DNA of 64,000 nucleotides from contig JAJSPD010000043.1 of NCBI GenBank assembly GCA_021307315.1, positions 310,001 through 374,000 of the forward strand, given 5' to 3'. The notes beneath the pieces were generated by a model, which searched no databases, was not told the DNA's origin, and worked only from the letters and a program-made list of their open reading frames with translations. Shown here in pieces: positions 1 through 11,982 of this stretch (position 1 is the first letter of the stretch; each line of letters begins with the position of its first letter). The translations under genes were made by a program, and so were the position numbers. The DNA comes from Bisporella sp. PMI_857 (taxonomy: Eukaryota; Ascomycota; Leotiomycetes; Helotiales; Helotiaceae).

Positions 1-120
1 TGCCTGAACCCAAGGTCCGGGAAAATTATTGCAGATCCCCCAGACGCCTGCGGAAAGGAGCACTAGATTGCAGCCTCTGAATTTCTCTTCATCACGGAGG
101 TATAAATTAACACACCCCTC

Positions 121-1013
121 TTAATTCTTCGCCTCTGTCGACAATGTCGTTGCAACTGGTGTCTCGGGTCGTTTAATATCGCCAAGTTCTTGCCCAGTCC
201 CGCTCTGCCCACGCTTTCGTCCTATATGAAACCTTCCAGTCGAAGACTGCGTCCCAGTTTCTGTGCTTTCCCCAAACTTGGAGAAAAATCCTCTCTTCTT
301 TGCTTGTTTGTTCTCATCATTCAACCCAACGTCTTCGAATCCCTCCTCAGTAGTTGGTGGTTGCTTATCAAAGTTACGATTTCCTATTGCTGAACGTGGA
401 AGTCTGGGTAATCTGGCAGAGTCTAGACTTTGTCGTCCATTATCTGTATGTATAACTGGTGATCTTGCGGATACATCCTGCGTAGAGTAAGTAAAAGGGT
501 TGGGAGAGGGACTTTAGTACGTATCTAAAGGTCAACACATACGAAAGACCTCCTATATGAATCGAATGATTCGCGCGAGATAGAGAACTGCTCAATATCC
601 TCACTATTCCTGGTGTTGTTCGAGAGAGCCGCATTCGACCTTCGCGGCCATAACCCTTTCTTCTCTGGAGGTGATGGCTATGACATAGTCAGAAAGGTCC
701 TCGGCATGCGCGGAATTACTCAAGCAACTTACTGGTAAGTAAACCCCGCTATCATTGACGACTGTTTATCAGCAAGGACTAGTTAGCCAATTTTGCCCCA
801 GAAGCGCAATTGGGTCGCTCACATACCACTCAACTTGTACTCGGCCGGCTCGCTTTTCTCGCTGCGGATGCTTAGAGCAGATGTCTTTGAGCCGTGCGTG
901 TCGACTCTTTCAAAAGCAGGTGTTCGTGTGCCATTTTGCGATATTGGTCTAGCATTATCATCTATTGGCGCAATGATATCGGGCCGTCTTGCGAAAGGGT
1001 TTCTGATAGGCAT
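121..1013 (-). CDS. Conserved small fungal protein, unknown function (4 exons)
   Basis: Exons on the minus strand are 827-1013, 733-761, 677-543 and 477-121, giving 235 residues with matched phases. The start is the ATG at 1013 (MPIRNPFARRPD). The protein is hydrophilic and rich in Ser, Arg and Lys, with a GVYLPPSPPEKKGLWPRR stretch around residues 71-88 and a basic tail (KKRGFFSKFGES, then GRFHIGRKRG). No membrane segment or catalytic motif is visible; it looks intrinsically disordered. I recognise the N-terminal style (MPIRNPFARRP, then FERVD, then EYKLS) as typical of a small Pezizomycotina family of unknown role, from memory rather than a search. It is divergent from RAD51 over a shared 1 kb upstream region. 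Confidence 0.8.
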
Positions 1014-1987
1014 TTTGGCAATCGAGAGAAAGTCTAGAAGCGGGCGCTGAGTTTGTTTTGGTACTGTGTATCAGAATAGCCTCTCATTAAAGATGAATGA
1101 TAAGAGTTCAAAAGTTGCGGGTTCGAGTCCTTAGGTCATCGCTAACCTTTGGTCTAGGAAGAAAAAGGCAGGGTCTCAGGAACAGGGACTAACTAAACCC
1201 GCCTCGTGACGTTCTCTTCAGTCGAGTGTTTGGTGGGACGATCCCTGGAAGTCTTGGCTCCACACGCTAGCGCTGATCAGATATCGTCATGTTGCCGCCC
1301 AAGATATTAGGAGGGAAGTTTAGATAGTGGACCATGAACAAATACCGAAGCAAACACGTGTAGAGCCATGCATACACTACATTGCGAACTCGGTTGAAAG
1401 GTCGACGTTGGCTAGGTTGTCCACGGGGCTACCAGCAATGCGTTTGAGCTTCCAGTAATATTCATAAATCGGCACTCGGAAGATGTAAAGTCTTGGTATC
1501 AAAGGCCAAAAGGAACGCTTCTTGTAAAATCAAGTACACATTCTATAGCAGAACTTTAAGCTTGTAGCTTAGGCTTTTGATACAACGCCAACTAGAAGAG
1601 AAACTTACATTCAGGGGGTTCTTCTTACATCTTCTTACAGAGCCCGTAGATTCAAACTGTATTAGGCACAAAAAGTATACTGCAGTTCCTTAGGCGGGCA
1701 AAGGCAGAGTGACATAGTCGTCATTGCTAAATCACATTGTGGTACTTTAAATCGTTGTAGATGGGGAGACAGGATATATGCTAAATATCGTTTTAGGTAG
1801 AATGAGCTAAATTGTTGACACGTGATCTCGTGCTTGTTGACATTAGACTTTGTCGCGTAGGAGACGCGTTCCTGCTCTCCCCAACATCCTCCAAATTGTG
1901 AATCTTTGCCACATCCACCTGCAGTTATTCGTCTACAACCGTCTGTGCAATATTTTCAATAGGTCGGCAGATACCTACATATTCAAG
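1014..1987. other. Intergenic, shared upstream region of two divergent genes
   Basis: No coding potential is supported. A GGTTCGAGTCC string near 1120 resembles a Pol III B box, but no tRNA fold can be drawn around it. The interval presumably holds the promoters of both neighbours; I see no clear TATA box. Confidence 0.6.
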
Positions 1988-3142
1988 ATGACCTCCGAAG
2001 AAATCGACGAATCTCAAATAGATGAGAGTGGAATGGGAGGACCTGGTGCACCCACGCCACTGAGCGCTCTCGAGGTATGGACTCGAGCAAATCTTGACGG
2101 ATAAACACGTGTATTGATAATACTCCAGGGAGTCGCAGGTCTCACAAAGAGAGATATTCAGCTGATTGTAGATGGAGGCTATCATACCGTCGAGTCTGTG
2201 GCATACACACCGCAACGGGTTTTGGAGCAGATTAAGGGTATATCAGGGCAAAAGGCCGCCAAGATTCTTACTGAAGGTGCGTAATATTATTTCGATCATT
2301 TCTCAGAAGTGATTTTGATTAGATCAACAGCATCGAAACTTGTCCCCATGGGCTTTACCACTGCCACCGAAATGCATCACCGGCGCAGCGAACTTATTTC
2401 CATTACCACAGGATCTAAACAATTGGACACGCTACTAGCAGGAGGGATTGAAACTGGGTCCGTGACAGAGATATTTGGGGAATTTAGAACGGGTAAAAGT
2501 CAAATTTGCCATACCCTAGCCGTCACATGTCAATTACCCTTCGACATGGGCGGAGGAGAAGGGAAATGCCTTTACATCGACACCGAAGGCACTTTTCGAC
2601 CAGTGCGTTTGCTAGCTGTAGCCAACCGGTATGGACTATCTGGAGAGGAGGTTTTGGATAATGTGGCCTACGCTCGAGCATACAATTCCGACCATCAGTT
2701 GCAGTTACTTCAGCAAGCGGCATCTATGATGTGTGAGACTCGGTTCTCACTACTCATTGTTGATAGCGCAACATCTCTATATAGAACGGATTTTGTTGGT
2801 CGAGGAGAGCTTTCATCCAGACAAACCCATTTGGCGAAGTTCATGCGAATGCTACAGCGCCTAGCGGACGAGTTTGGTATAGCTGTTGTCATAACAAACC
2901 AGGTTGTTGCTCAAGTAGATGGTGGACCTAGTGCTATGTTCAACCCGGATCCTAAGAAGCCAATTGGAGGGAATATCATCGCCCATGCTAGTACGACGAG
3001 ATTGAGCCTGAAGAAAGGTCGTGGAGAAACAAGGATCTGCAAAATTTATGATAGCCCTTGCTTGCCAGAGAGCGACTGTCTTTTTGCCATCACTGAGAAC
3101 GGGATTGGCGACCCAAGCCCCAAAGATCTTGAGAAGGACTAA
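1988..3142 (+). CDS. RAD51: RAD51 recombinase (3 exons)
   Basis: Exons 1988-2074, 2129-2276 and 2331-3142 encode 348 residues, the usual length for Rad51. The N-terminal helix-hairpin-helix region is split by introns; the RecA core carries Walker A GEFRTGKS at residues 128-135 and Walker B LLIVDS ending near Asp223. The signatures [12 protein letters not shown] and [15 protein letters not shown] are diagnostic for Rad51 rather than Dmc1 or the paralogs. The protein forms nucleoprotein filaments for homology search and strand exchange in nuclear double-strand break repair. The third-exon acceptor (CAACAG before CATCGAAACTT) was chosen because it restores [10 protein letters not shown]. Nothing is truncated. 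Confidence 0.97.
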
Positions 3143-3753
3143 AAGTCAACGCTGAATGAGGGGGACTAAGCTATGAACCGATAAGAGATCGTTCATGCTA
3201 CAAACGGCAAAAATTGGTGGGCTTTGCATAGTTCAGAAGTCGTGGTATGATAAAGTGGCGCTTAGAGGTGCTTTGATTTTAGCTTATGTGTTTATGACCG
3301 GAGTCCTGCATAGCGTATTCGATTAGATTAAGAAATGTAATTAGATAATCAATCTGGCTTACATCACGTTTCGATCGTTCTGACTAGGTATTTCATTGCA
3401 CCGGCCCAACATTTCTCTTTTATATTGGCTCTCAATAGACGAAGGAAAGGTGTACTGTTCTTAATGGAACACTTAACATTAGGCGAAGAGGCCCCTTTTT
3501 TGGCCCAGTATAAGTTGTGAGGAACCTTCCTCTGATATGCAAATGACATTTCATTGCTTGGTTTCGAAATTGGATCTTGTAGCTCATCCTTGCAGGGCTT
3601 GGCTCGTGCGGCCGCACAAAGCCGCAGGGAGTCTCCAGCTCGCGGTCTTGGAAAAATAAACGCGTCTCTTCAATAGCGATGCGACAATCGCAATCACTTC
3701 CCACCACGGACTAGGGATAATGAAATTGATGGAGAGCAGTTAATATATTAACG
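3143..3753. other. Intergenic between RAD51 and the nucleoporin gene
   Basis: About 610 bp with only antisense shadow ORFs. It holds the RAD51 3' end and the nucleoporin promoter. A TTAATATATTAAC palindrome-like AT stretch lies just before the ATG at 3754. Confidence 0.6.
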
Positions 3754-6700
3754 ATGGCTTCGTACTTCGCATACAAGGAGACCCGACTCCACCTCGATAC
3801 CTCAACCCAAGGCTCTACAATCCATTTTCGTTTGCCGGGCACATCACGGACAAAAGGTACTCAGAAACGACCTTTGGTTGCTGAAATCCCCCTTGCGGAG
3901 GACGAGAATGCTTTCAGACAGAAGCATTTAGCTACGGCTGCATCCATTTACCACCGACAATATCACAAGTCACCTAAGAGCTTTCTATGGAGAGTGTTGG
4001 AGGATGGCAAGGTTCTGTCAATAAGATCGGTAGACTTGTCCAGGCATACAAACACACCAGCTGCAAATTTAACCCTACGATTATCTTTCCCAAGCTCGAT
4101 TCGCCCTGGCTGTGTTGCTTTTGCAGACTCCGAAGAGCATGACGTCCTGAGCGTCTTTGTGCTGTTGGAATCCCATCACCTCTATACCTTTGCGCTACGC
4201 CCGGATTATTTTCGCAAGGTGTCAAGTACAGAAGATAACGTTACAGAGTGGTGCAAAATATATACTGCTTCAGCATTCGGTATTGGTCACAAGGCTCCGC
4301 ATAGATTGGCCGCTCTGAGCCCTGACGAGTTGTTGATCTCACAATATAATGGGGAGCTTCTAAGATTAATGAAAAGATCTGGTACGGATGGCTCAGAATG
4401 GACAGCAACCCAACATAGTGAAGGTAGCCTCAGCCTCAGGAGTATGATACGCTGGGGAGGCGCGCCAACACATATGAAGTATGGAAGTGGGAACATCGAA
4501 TTTGCGGCAGCTACCTCAATTGCCACACCTTCTGTTATGATCGATGGAATAAGTTACGCATTTATGGTTTCTCTGGATCACAAGCTCCGTGTTTGGAATT
4601 TTCAAACCGGCAAGATCGTCTACGCGGGCGATATATTGAATCAAGACCTAGAAACCAGCGAAGCGCCGAAACAGGTTATTCACCCATCATATTCACAACT
4701 AGTAAAGGTATATGGCCATAGTAGTGAGGAGAGCGCGCTTTGTGTTACTTACTCTCCTCTTGGTACTGGCGAGTTTAAATTCTGGAATGTGCAAGCTGCA
4801 CCAGGTGGTGAGCTGCAGGTGACAGACTACTTTCCCAACAACAAGCTAGAGCCCCAAACACCTACGTCAGATCTATGGACTTTGGCCGACTTTGCGGTGA
4901 TCGAAAGCCTAGACACGTACGATGTATGGGTGCTATGGAAGAATAACATAACATACCGAGTACAGAATCTCACCTTTTCTTCGAACTCGTCTGTTAAAAA
5001 TGTACGTGAATCATGGAAGTTTGGCTGGACTATAATGGCTCAGGAGTCACTACGAGAAGCCAGCTTTCCCAGGATAATACCCGGAGATCCTGCTGATATG
5101 ACAGATAAATGGCTACAATTCATCTTGACTCCGGGGAAATTTACTGCGGCGACTATTGAAACTGGTCTCGCTATTTATGAACGTGGAATCGGAGAATCCA
5201 AGGAAACGTCTCGCAAGGCGGGATCCCTACCAGAGAGAATGTGCGCCATCATTGCCTCCACCGTGCATTTGAATCAAGAAAGTGGTTCGATACAGTATGA
5301 CCAATTTCGTTTGGCGACAGAAGAACAATGGCATCGTTTCTATCGTCTTCTGCTTGAGCTAGACAAACAGCGTGGGGAAGCTCTATCATTATCTGTTGAT
5401 CCACAAGATGGTATGCCATGGGTGGTGTTGGCGGATGGAATCACAGCTGTCCGAGCTTGTAGTAGTTTCGAGCTGTTGTGGCACAATCAGACCCAAGAAA
5501 TCGGATCACGGGGAAGTCCGAAAATTCTTAACAGAGAGACAGAGGTTTTGGTGCCACTACTCAAAGCTGCGGCCGGCTTTCGGAGGTCTCTTTCTGATCA
5601 AATTCTCCAAACCTGCATTACCGGACTGAGAGGTGAACTGTTTGAGGAAGCATCACTCATCGACCCCGTAAGGTTAACAGCCTTGTATGACAAATTCGAT
5701 TTCGCGAACCAAATTAGCGATGAGGAGTTCGAACATCTTAGATTAAACCTAGGAGGCTCATTCAAATATGTTACTCTCGAGATTTTCCAAGCGCTGTTCC
5801 GATTAATGACCAAAAATGAAGAGCCAATGGTACAACAACATCTGTTGCCAATGTCAGAATTTGGTAACAAGCTGGTCGTCAAAGGCGTACAAGAGACAGT
5901 CGAGCTACTCCGAAACGTCTGTCTCGATCAATTGATATTATTGATTCTCATCGAGTCTGAGGTGAATCACAATGAGGATGGAATCGGTTTTGATACCGCA
6001 GCTGTTTTTCGAGATCTTCTCACTAATTTCAAGAGACTTGAGCTCATAAACTGGCTTGCAACTACACAAATAAGTTTGCCTTTGCCAAAAGATCGCTCTA
6101 GTTTTCCTGGAGAACAATCTGATGTTATTGTGAAGACCGCTACGCCGATTGTAGAAACGGTAACTGTTCTGGAAGGCGTGCTTCGTCATCTTTATGGACA
6201 TGACATAAAACGTAAAGAATCAATGATGGAAATGATTACGGAAATATTAATTCAGATCTGCGACCCAGAGAGCAAGTACGAGGTTCAGCCATCACTCACA
6301 CAATGCTTCTTGTTGAGGAATGGCCGACATGACCTAGCCCTGGAATTTTCTCGGTTCACGCTTCAGAATCCTTTCGATATATATGTTCAGGGAAGAGCGT
6401 TTCTTTCTGCGAACGACGCTTCAGCAGCATCCAGATTGTTCAAGAAGGCTGCATATGGCATAGGTAAGATGAACTCCTGTTCACCATAAAAATAACACTA
6501 ACTCTCAAACAGGTGTACCAGACCGACACAAGCGTGCAGACTTCCGAAGCGCAGGTTATCTTGACGAGACAGAACGCAATCTTCTAAACGCAGGACTGCC
6601 ACAATACTATTCTCACATCGTCGCTCTTTATGAAAGAGAGAAAATATATTCATTTGTCATTGACTTTGCTCGTCTCGCCTTACAATTCCTCAAACCTGGG

Positions 6701-7345
6701 ACAGAAGACGTATCAATCAAACAGCTTCGAACAGAAATGCACAGCCGCCTCTTCAATGCCGCTGTTCAAACATCCCGCTACGACCTCGCACATTCCACCA
6801 TCTCGCTCTTCACCGACGCCGCCATTCAGCACTCGTCCCTTCGTACTCTTATCAGTAAGATGTGCGAAACTTCGCACGTCTCCCAACTCATCTCTTTACC
6901 TTTCATCAGTCTCCAGGACGCTGTTGATGAGATTCTTGCCCAGAAATGTCACAGCATTGTCGACGTCACTGCTGGCATTCCATACCATAAGATCCTCTAT
7001 GCGTGGCGCGTCAAGCGGAATGACTTCCGCGGCGCAGCCGCTGTCTCTTTGGAGCGCTTACAACGATTGCAAGCCTTTGGTGACGATTCGGGGCTCGAGC
7101 AGCAATATGTGGCGCTTATCAATGCCCTAAGTTGCGTCGATCCAAAGCATGCATGGATACTTTCTGAAGAGCCACCAATCAAGAAGACAACTGGTGGCGT
7201 GAAGAATGAGAAGCCAAAACGCAGAGTAGTCACACTCAATGATGTTAGGAAGGAGTATCAAGCCGAGCTGGATCGGGTTGCGGCTATTGAAAATAATCAG
7301 TTCACATTTACTGGTGCGGATGCAATGGATGTTGATATTCTGTAG
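3754..7345 (+). CDS. NUP120: Nucleoporin Nup120/Nup160 (Y-complex)
   Basis: Exon 3754-6463, a 49 bp intron and exon 6513-7345 give 1180 residues, matching the Nup120/Nup160 family. The N-terminal half reads as a beta-propeller (for example the WNFQTGKIVYAGD blade near residue 285), followed by an alpha-helical solenoid to the C-terminus. It is a scaffold subunit of the Nup84/Nup107 Y-complex of the nuclear pore, needed for pore assembly and mRNA export. The start MASYFAYKETRLHLD fits the family. The C-terminal exon contains PYHKILYAWRVKRNDFRGAA, a typical late-solenoid helix. Subunit identity rests on recognition of the overall sequence, not on a search. Confidence 0.88.
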
Positions 7346-8388
7346 CTGTGCATTTTTATGAGGAATGGGAAATCCGGCGTCAATATCCGGATTAGTCTGG
7401 ATGGGAGTTTTCATCAGCAAGCGAAACTATGTGTAGGAATAGAAGATGAGATGTGAATTGCATGTCCCATAATTGTGGGGAGTAAAATGAAAACAAAATA
7501 TTTGATGCAGTGGTAAATGCAGTGCTTTATGAGCTGGAAATAGAGAGTTACTTAGCGTGCAGGACCTTGGATGATGATTTACAAGTTACTTTCGAAGTCA
7601 ACTGTATATGCCCTTTATGGACAGCCACTGATCGATCCTCTACATCTAGTTTGAACACGTGGAATGCCTTATATATTTCCTCTTCTTCAATCCGACCAGC
7701 AAGGTATACACATCATCTCCTACTTATGCTGTTTATTGTCGAATTCTATGTCTTATGCAAAATTAGTTTCCCTTGAACTTTAAGTTCTGAGCACACAGAT
7801 CCGGTCAAGAATTGCCTGGCCCTGAAACATGCTGGTAGATTAGGACTATAAATTATATATATGATATTTATTACTCTCTTCTCTACGCTGAGGAGATTTT
7901 GATGATTCTCTGGCTTGAAGAAAAATATCAAGTGCGATGAAGGGTATCCTATCAGTTAAGATGAGAGAGTACCATAATTTCTGAACGGTCTACATAACTA
8001 GATACAAATATTCCTCACTGATAAATGAACGAATGTTTTGTAGCTGATTATGGGCTAGACAAGCAAAATACAGCTGAAGAAGCATCCAGAAGTTACCTGA
8101 CTGTACGGTCAAAGCAATCGAGTCAGTGTGTACGGTTCATAAGCAAGGTAACCGCAGCTCGTCGGCATTCCGTTATATAGGCTCTCTACTCCACAAAACT
8201 AATCTTTCTCCTTGTCTCCCCTAACCGCGTCCCCTACTTATGTCCTACAGCTTACTGCCGACAGCCCACCGACTAATTACATAGAATCTTAATATATAAC
8301 TTTGGGTAATTTAGAATCTGGATTCTCCCCCATTAGCGTAACCTCTTGTAACTACGATACATGGAGATAATTTACGTCATTGTGGTTG
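7346..8388. other. Intergenic, AT-rich, convergent gene ends
   Basis: About 1 kb between the convergent 3' ends of the nucleoporin and membrane-protein genes. Only short random ORFs are present. I see no repeat or RNA gene. Confidence 0.6.
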
Positions 8389-10010
8389 TCATCCCGCAAG
8401 TGCCCATATAAGCATGATGTCACCGATGAAGCTTACCACCCCCTTGACGAAAGCTATTAAGAAAGCTATTACGAATGGTGCTGGCACAGTTGTGAGTCCC
8501 AAAATAGCAAGGATCTGCCCAATTCCCCAGTTGTTGCCTGCCTGAATGCCAGTAATGTTGTGCATATTTGTCCGCATTATCCACATCATCACTATGTCGA
8601 AGGTCACCATCATCACACCAAAGACTAGTGCAACCAAGGTTACACTCTGGTGCAAATTTATACGCCTTTTTATAGCCGGTGGAGCCAGCCAGATCCAAAA
8701 TGCAACTAAGGAAATCAACACTAGCAAGATCAATAGTGCCCACGACCAAGTCCGTGGGTGAAATAGCGCTCTCGACATGGCAGCTTTCATGCACGCTTCG
8801 TCGCTGTAAATGCCTGGCTTGAAGGCAGCAAGTTTAGTGATTATCGCAATGAACGTTGCACTCGTGATGCCGAAAATTGGAACCAAAAGCCAGCGATTGA
8901 CTTGGTCGATATTTTCTTCAAAGTCTTGTTCGGATACCATAAGAAGAGTGCTGGTAAGGGCAAGGACGGAAAGAAGGACAGCATGCCCTATCATCAAGCA
9001 TTCATAGTAGGAAGTAAGCTTCTTAAGAATGATAAACCCGGCAGTTGATAGGCCAAATACGAGCAATGCGCAGAAGCCTATAAGGATCTTGTAGGCTGTC
9101 TCTGCAGCCTTGCAAAGGGTTTCAGAGAACGTTCGGGTCTTGGAAGCATTAATCAATCTAAGTACGGCACCAATGAGAACATAGGCCCACACGATTGTGT
9201 AAGCGATCATTATCTGCTCATAGTGTCAGTCACTTGTACATTTGATCTGGCCGAGTAAATACTTACACCAATACCATCAATATCTGTATCTACATCAAAT
9301 TCCATAGCTTTACACAGCTGAGGTAAGCACTGCTCACAGACCGTAGCGGCTCCTTTTACAATATTGAAAGTCTGTACTGCTATTCGAACCCAAGCTCTAA
9401 GAGTTTCGTCAGTGATGCCGGAAGCGTCGTACGGCCATGCACGCCGCAGAAACTCCAATCCTACAGTCGAATCCAGAGCCAAAGGACTTGTGGCCATTCT
9501 CTGAAATCCCCAAATCCCATTAACCTGCATGGGCACAAGATGCGTGGCATTTGACTGCCCACCTAAGTCTTTCTTAGGGTTGACCGCACATACGGCGTTA
9601 GCGTAGAATGCAGCAGTCGAATAACAATTCATCGCCGGGTTTAGATCAGCAAAAGCAACCTTCTCCGCTAGAGCAGGGCCGAGGCAGTTGGCCTCAATAG
9701 CCGTAAGGGCTACCTGAATCCACGATCCAACATTTGTTATGTATATAGCGTTATAGAAGTCGTTCATCTCTGTCTTGGTTGCATCTTCCTGTGGCGGCCA
9801 CGCGCTAGCTATGAAAGCAACATTCAGCATGTTACTGTCAAGGCCCACATACTCCTGTTTATGCCATGCAAGCGTCTGTGTTTGGTTTCGGTGCCAAAGA
9901 GTAGCGATCGTGCAGTTTGCGGTGTAGTTCAAATCGTTCAAGATCTGGAAGCCGGCAGCATAGTGGCTCATGACGATAACACGTCGGGAAATATCTCGGA
10001 GAAAGATCAA
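8389..10010 (-). CDS. Multi-pass fungal membrane protein, unknown function
   Basis: Minus-strand exons 9267-10010 and 8389-9213 join in phase 0 (donor GTAAGT, acceptor GAGCAG) and give up to 522 residues. The first about 240 residues are soluble, with several Cys and NxT/S sequons (LNYTANCT, HRNQTQT, QSNATH), as expected of a lumenal or extracellular domain. The second exon holds about seven hydrophobic helices, starting with AYTIVWAYVLIGAVL. Met10010 and Met9971 (MSHYAAGFQ) are both possible starts. No signal peptide is visible, so an upstream exon may be missing. I do not recognise a named family; a receptor- or channel-like role cannot be inferred from sequence. Confidence 0.75.
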
Positions 10011-11982
10011 GCAGAGAATCTGGTACCTCGCCAGCGGTTCGACGTGTTTGGCGGGTCAGTTGGAATATAGGAATTATGCTTAGTCTGAGAAGTCCCATGG
10101 GAGCTTTTATTCCCCCTTTTCCAAAAGGAAATTGGTTGTAATATAGATTTTACACTATAAGTCTGCCAATTGATCTGCCTAATCGCTAACATAGCCCCCG
10201 TCTCTCGTTACAGCCCTCACGCCCGCCGCACAGGTTCCTCTTTGCCACCTTAATAACTTCCTTAACCTCCGGCGAGGCCGGCGGTCTTTAAGTCTATCAT
10301 TTATTGGGTGGTAGACAAGCATAAAATACAAAATGGAGGTCAAAATAAGAATTTATGAACATATAGAGGACTTCCATTCTACTTATAAATAGCTCTAAAA
10401 ACGTGTTTGCAAGAAGTTTGTGCCAACAGCCTTTCTGTTCCCTCTTTTTTCCCTCAAGCATGTAATATAGGGTGAAGGTGATGATGGGGTATTATCAATT
10501 GATTAAGATTTCGATTATAAAGTCCTTATAGATGATGCCATATTCAATCACGAATTTCTACAATCATTGTGGTCGGTAATATACTGGATTAAAGGTATCT
10601 GTGGCATTACTTTCCTTATTTGGTAAAGCCTCAGGGGTTCTGCCATCGGGTAAACGGCTCCCGAATTAAGGCTTTCTAGTCTGACTTTAGCTCCACCCTG
10701 CCCCACCAATATTAAGTTTATAGAAGCGCCTCAGGCTTTACGTAGTACAAATGACTATGCCAAGTCCACTTCTTATGTGAGGTGCTCTTTTTGTAAAAAA
10801 AGCAAAATGCGGCTTTGCAGTCAGCCTGATTTTTACAGCAGTCGAGCAGGGCTTTGCTACTAGACCGGAGCTGAAAATTCGCATTCGCAAGGAGGCCAGA
10901 GACGCAAATACTAACACCCTTGCGAACTTTAGTAAGGTTCAGTTACAAAAATGCTAAGCTAAAGAAAGAGAGTAGAGCTCGAGAGAATCTCCTTTGGAAA
11001 TAGAACTGGGTCGCGTGGTACCAAATTCCAATTAGGAATAATACGTTATTCTAACGGCCAATTGAGTTGTCGTTCTACGGACTTGCTTCCTGCTGTCTAC
11101 TTGACTTCAAAAACATATCGAGCTTATTTCTATACTTAACGATATTTGGTGAAATAATTCCAATCTATATAGATGCTTCCGGATTTGTATTAAAAGCTAG
11201 CATAGAATTCGAAAATTTCATTTACACCGATTTAGTCACGCGAATTCGAAAAGTTGGAGGACCATAGTGTCATCGCCTGTTATTTGCTTCTTTCTTCGGT
11301 GCGGATTTACCTTCCCGCAACTGTTTAAAATTTATCACCTTACTGTAGTCGTTACCGCTACCCCCGCATTGCGCCTACCTAGAAATTCTTCTAAACAAAA
11401 ATCTGGCCGAATTCAGTTATGCTTCCTCCTTGGCCGCGAAGCAGTTAAATATGCAATAGTTCTTCCTGTCGTCCTTCACTACCGATTACTAGATTGAACG
11501 CGGGTGTTGTACATCTGCGGGCTAGGTCTTTCAGTTGTTAGTGTTATTGTCGCATCCAGTACGGGATATAGTCATGGTCCGGATTTTATTGTTTAGGAGG
11601 CTTTCATAATCTAACTTTCCTCCGGGGCTTGCTGGTCTTGAGCTGATCGAAGATCGTATATGCTGTGTGCCAATAGCTCAGCTTTGTTTTGAAACAGAAG
11701 CCTGCCTCTTAGGTGCTTGCTGTAATTGGTTGCATTCTATATGAATAAAAAACACAGGTTGAGTAATAATGTGTAGTTTTATGATTGAATTTGAACTAAG
11801 AGTTGAGTAGGAAGAACACGACAAAGCCAGACAGTCTCGTAAATCGTAGATGTAAAACATGTTACAAACGTGTTTCTCCTGATTTTTAGGTTTTTAGTCT
11901 GCACTTTCATTTCAAAACCGCTAGCTCGTCGTAGTATGGCCTTCTCCATAACAGCCACTGACCTCTTCCTCTCCATTCCAAT
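10011..11982. other. AT-rich, decayed intergenic stretch
   Basis: Nearly 2 kb without an intact gene. Base composition is clearly more AT-rich than the flanking genes and every frame is full of stops. The one recognisable component is the partial copy of the neighbouring NLR gene at about 11062-11281, listed separately. The rest may be further eroded duplicate or transposon sequence, but I cannot align it to anything in the window. Confidence 0.6.
11062..11281 (-). pseudogene. Decayed partial copy of the TPR exon of the adjacent NLR gene
   Basis: This stretch aligns over its whole length with 12871-13096, inside exon 8 of the NLR-like gene, in the same orientation. Shared blocks include GAGTTGT at one end and GTGTCATCGCCTG at the other; one gap of roughly a dozen bases lies near 11240. 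Differences are mostly transitions, and the copy is more AT-rich. Read on the minus strand it begins TGDDTMVLQLFEF against TGDDTTALQLLEF in the gene, then runs into stop codons. It is non-functional. Repeat-induced point mutation after duplication is a plausible cause, but some changes run the other way, so ordinary drift also contributed. Confidence 0.8.

Noticed and set aside
1100..1131. tRNA-like T-arm string GGTTCGAGTCC
   Set aside because: The bases on either side cannot form a T-stem or acceptor stem and no A box or anticodon arm is present.
11067..11267. Plus-strand ORF similar to plus-strand ORF 12879-13136
   Set aside because: The similarity is real at DNA level but the ORFs are antisense to the NLR TPR exon and its decayed copy; the coding strand is minus.
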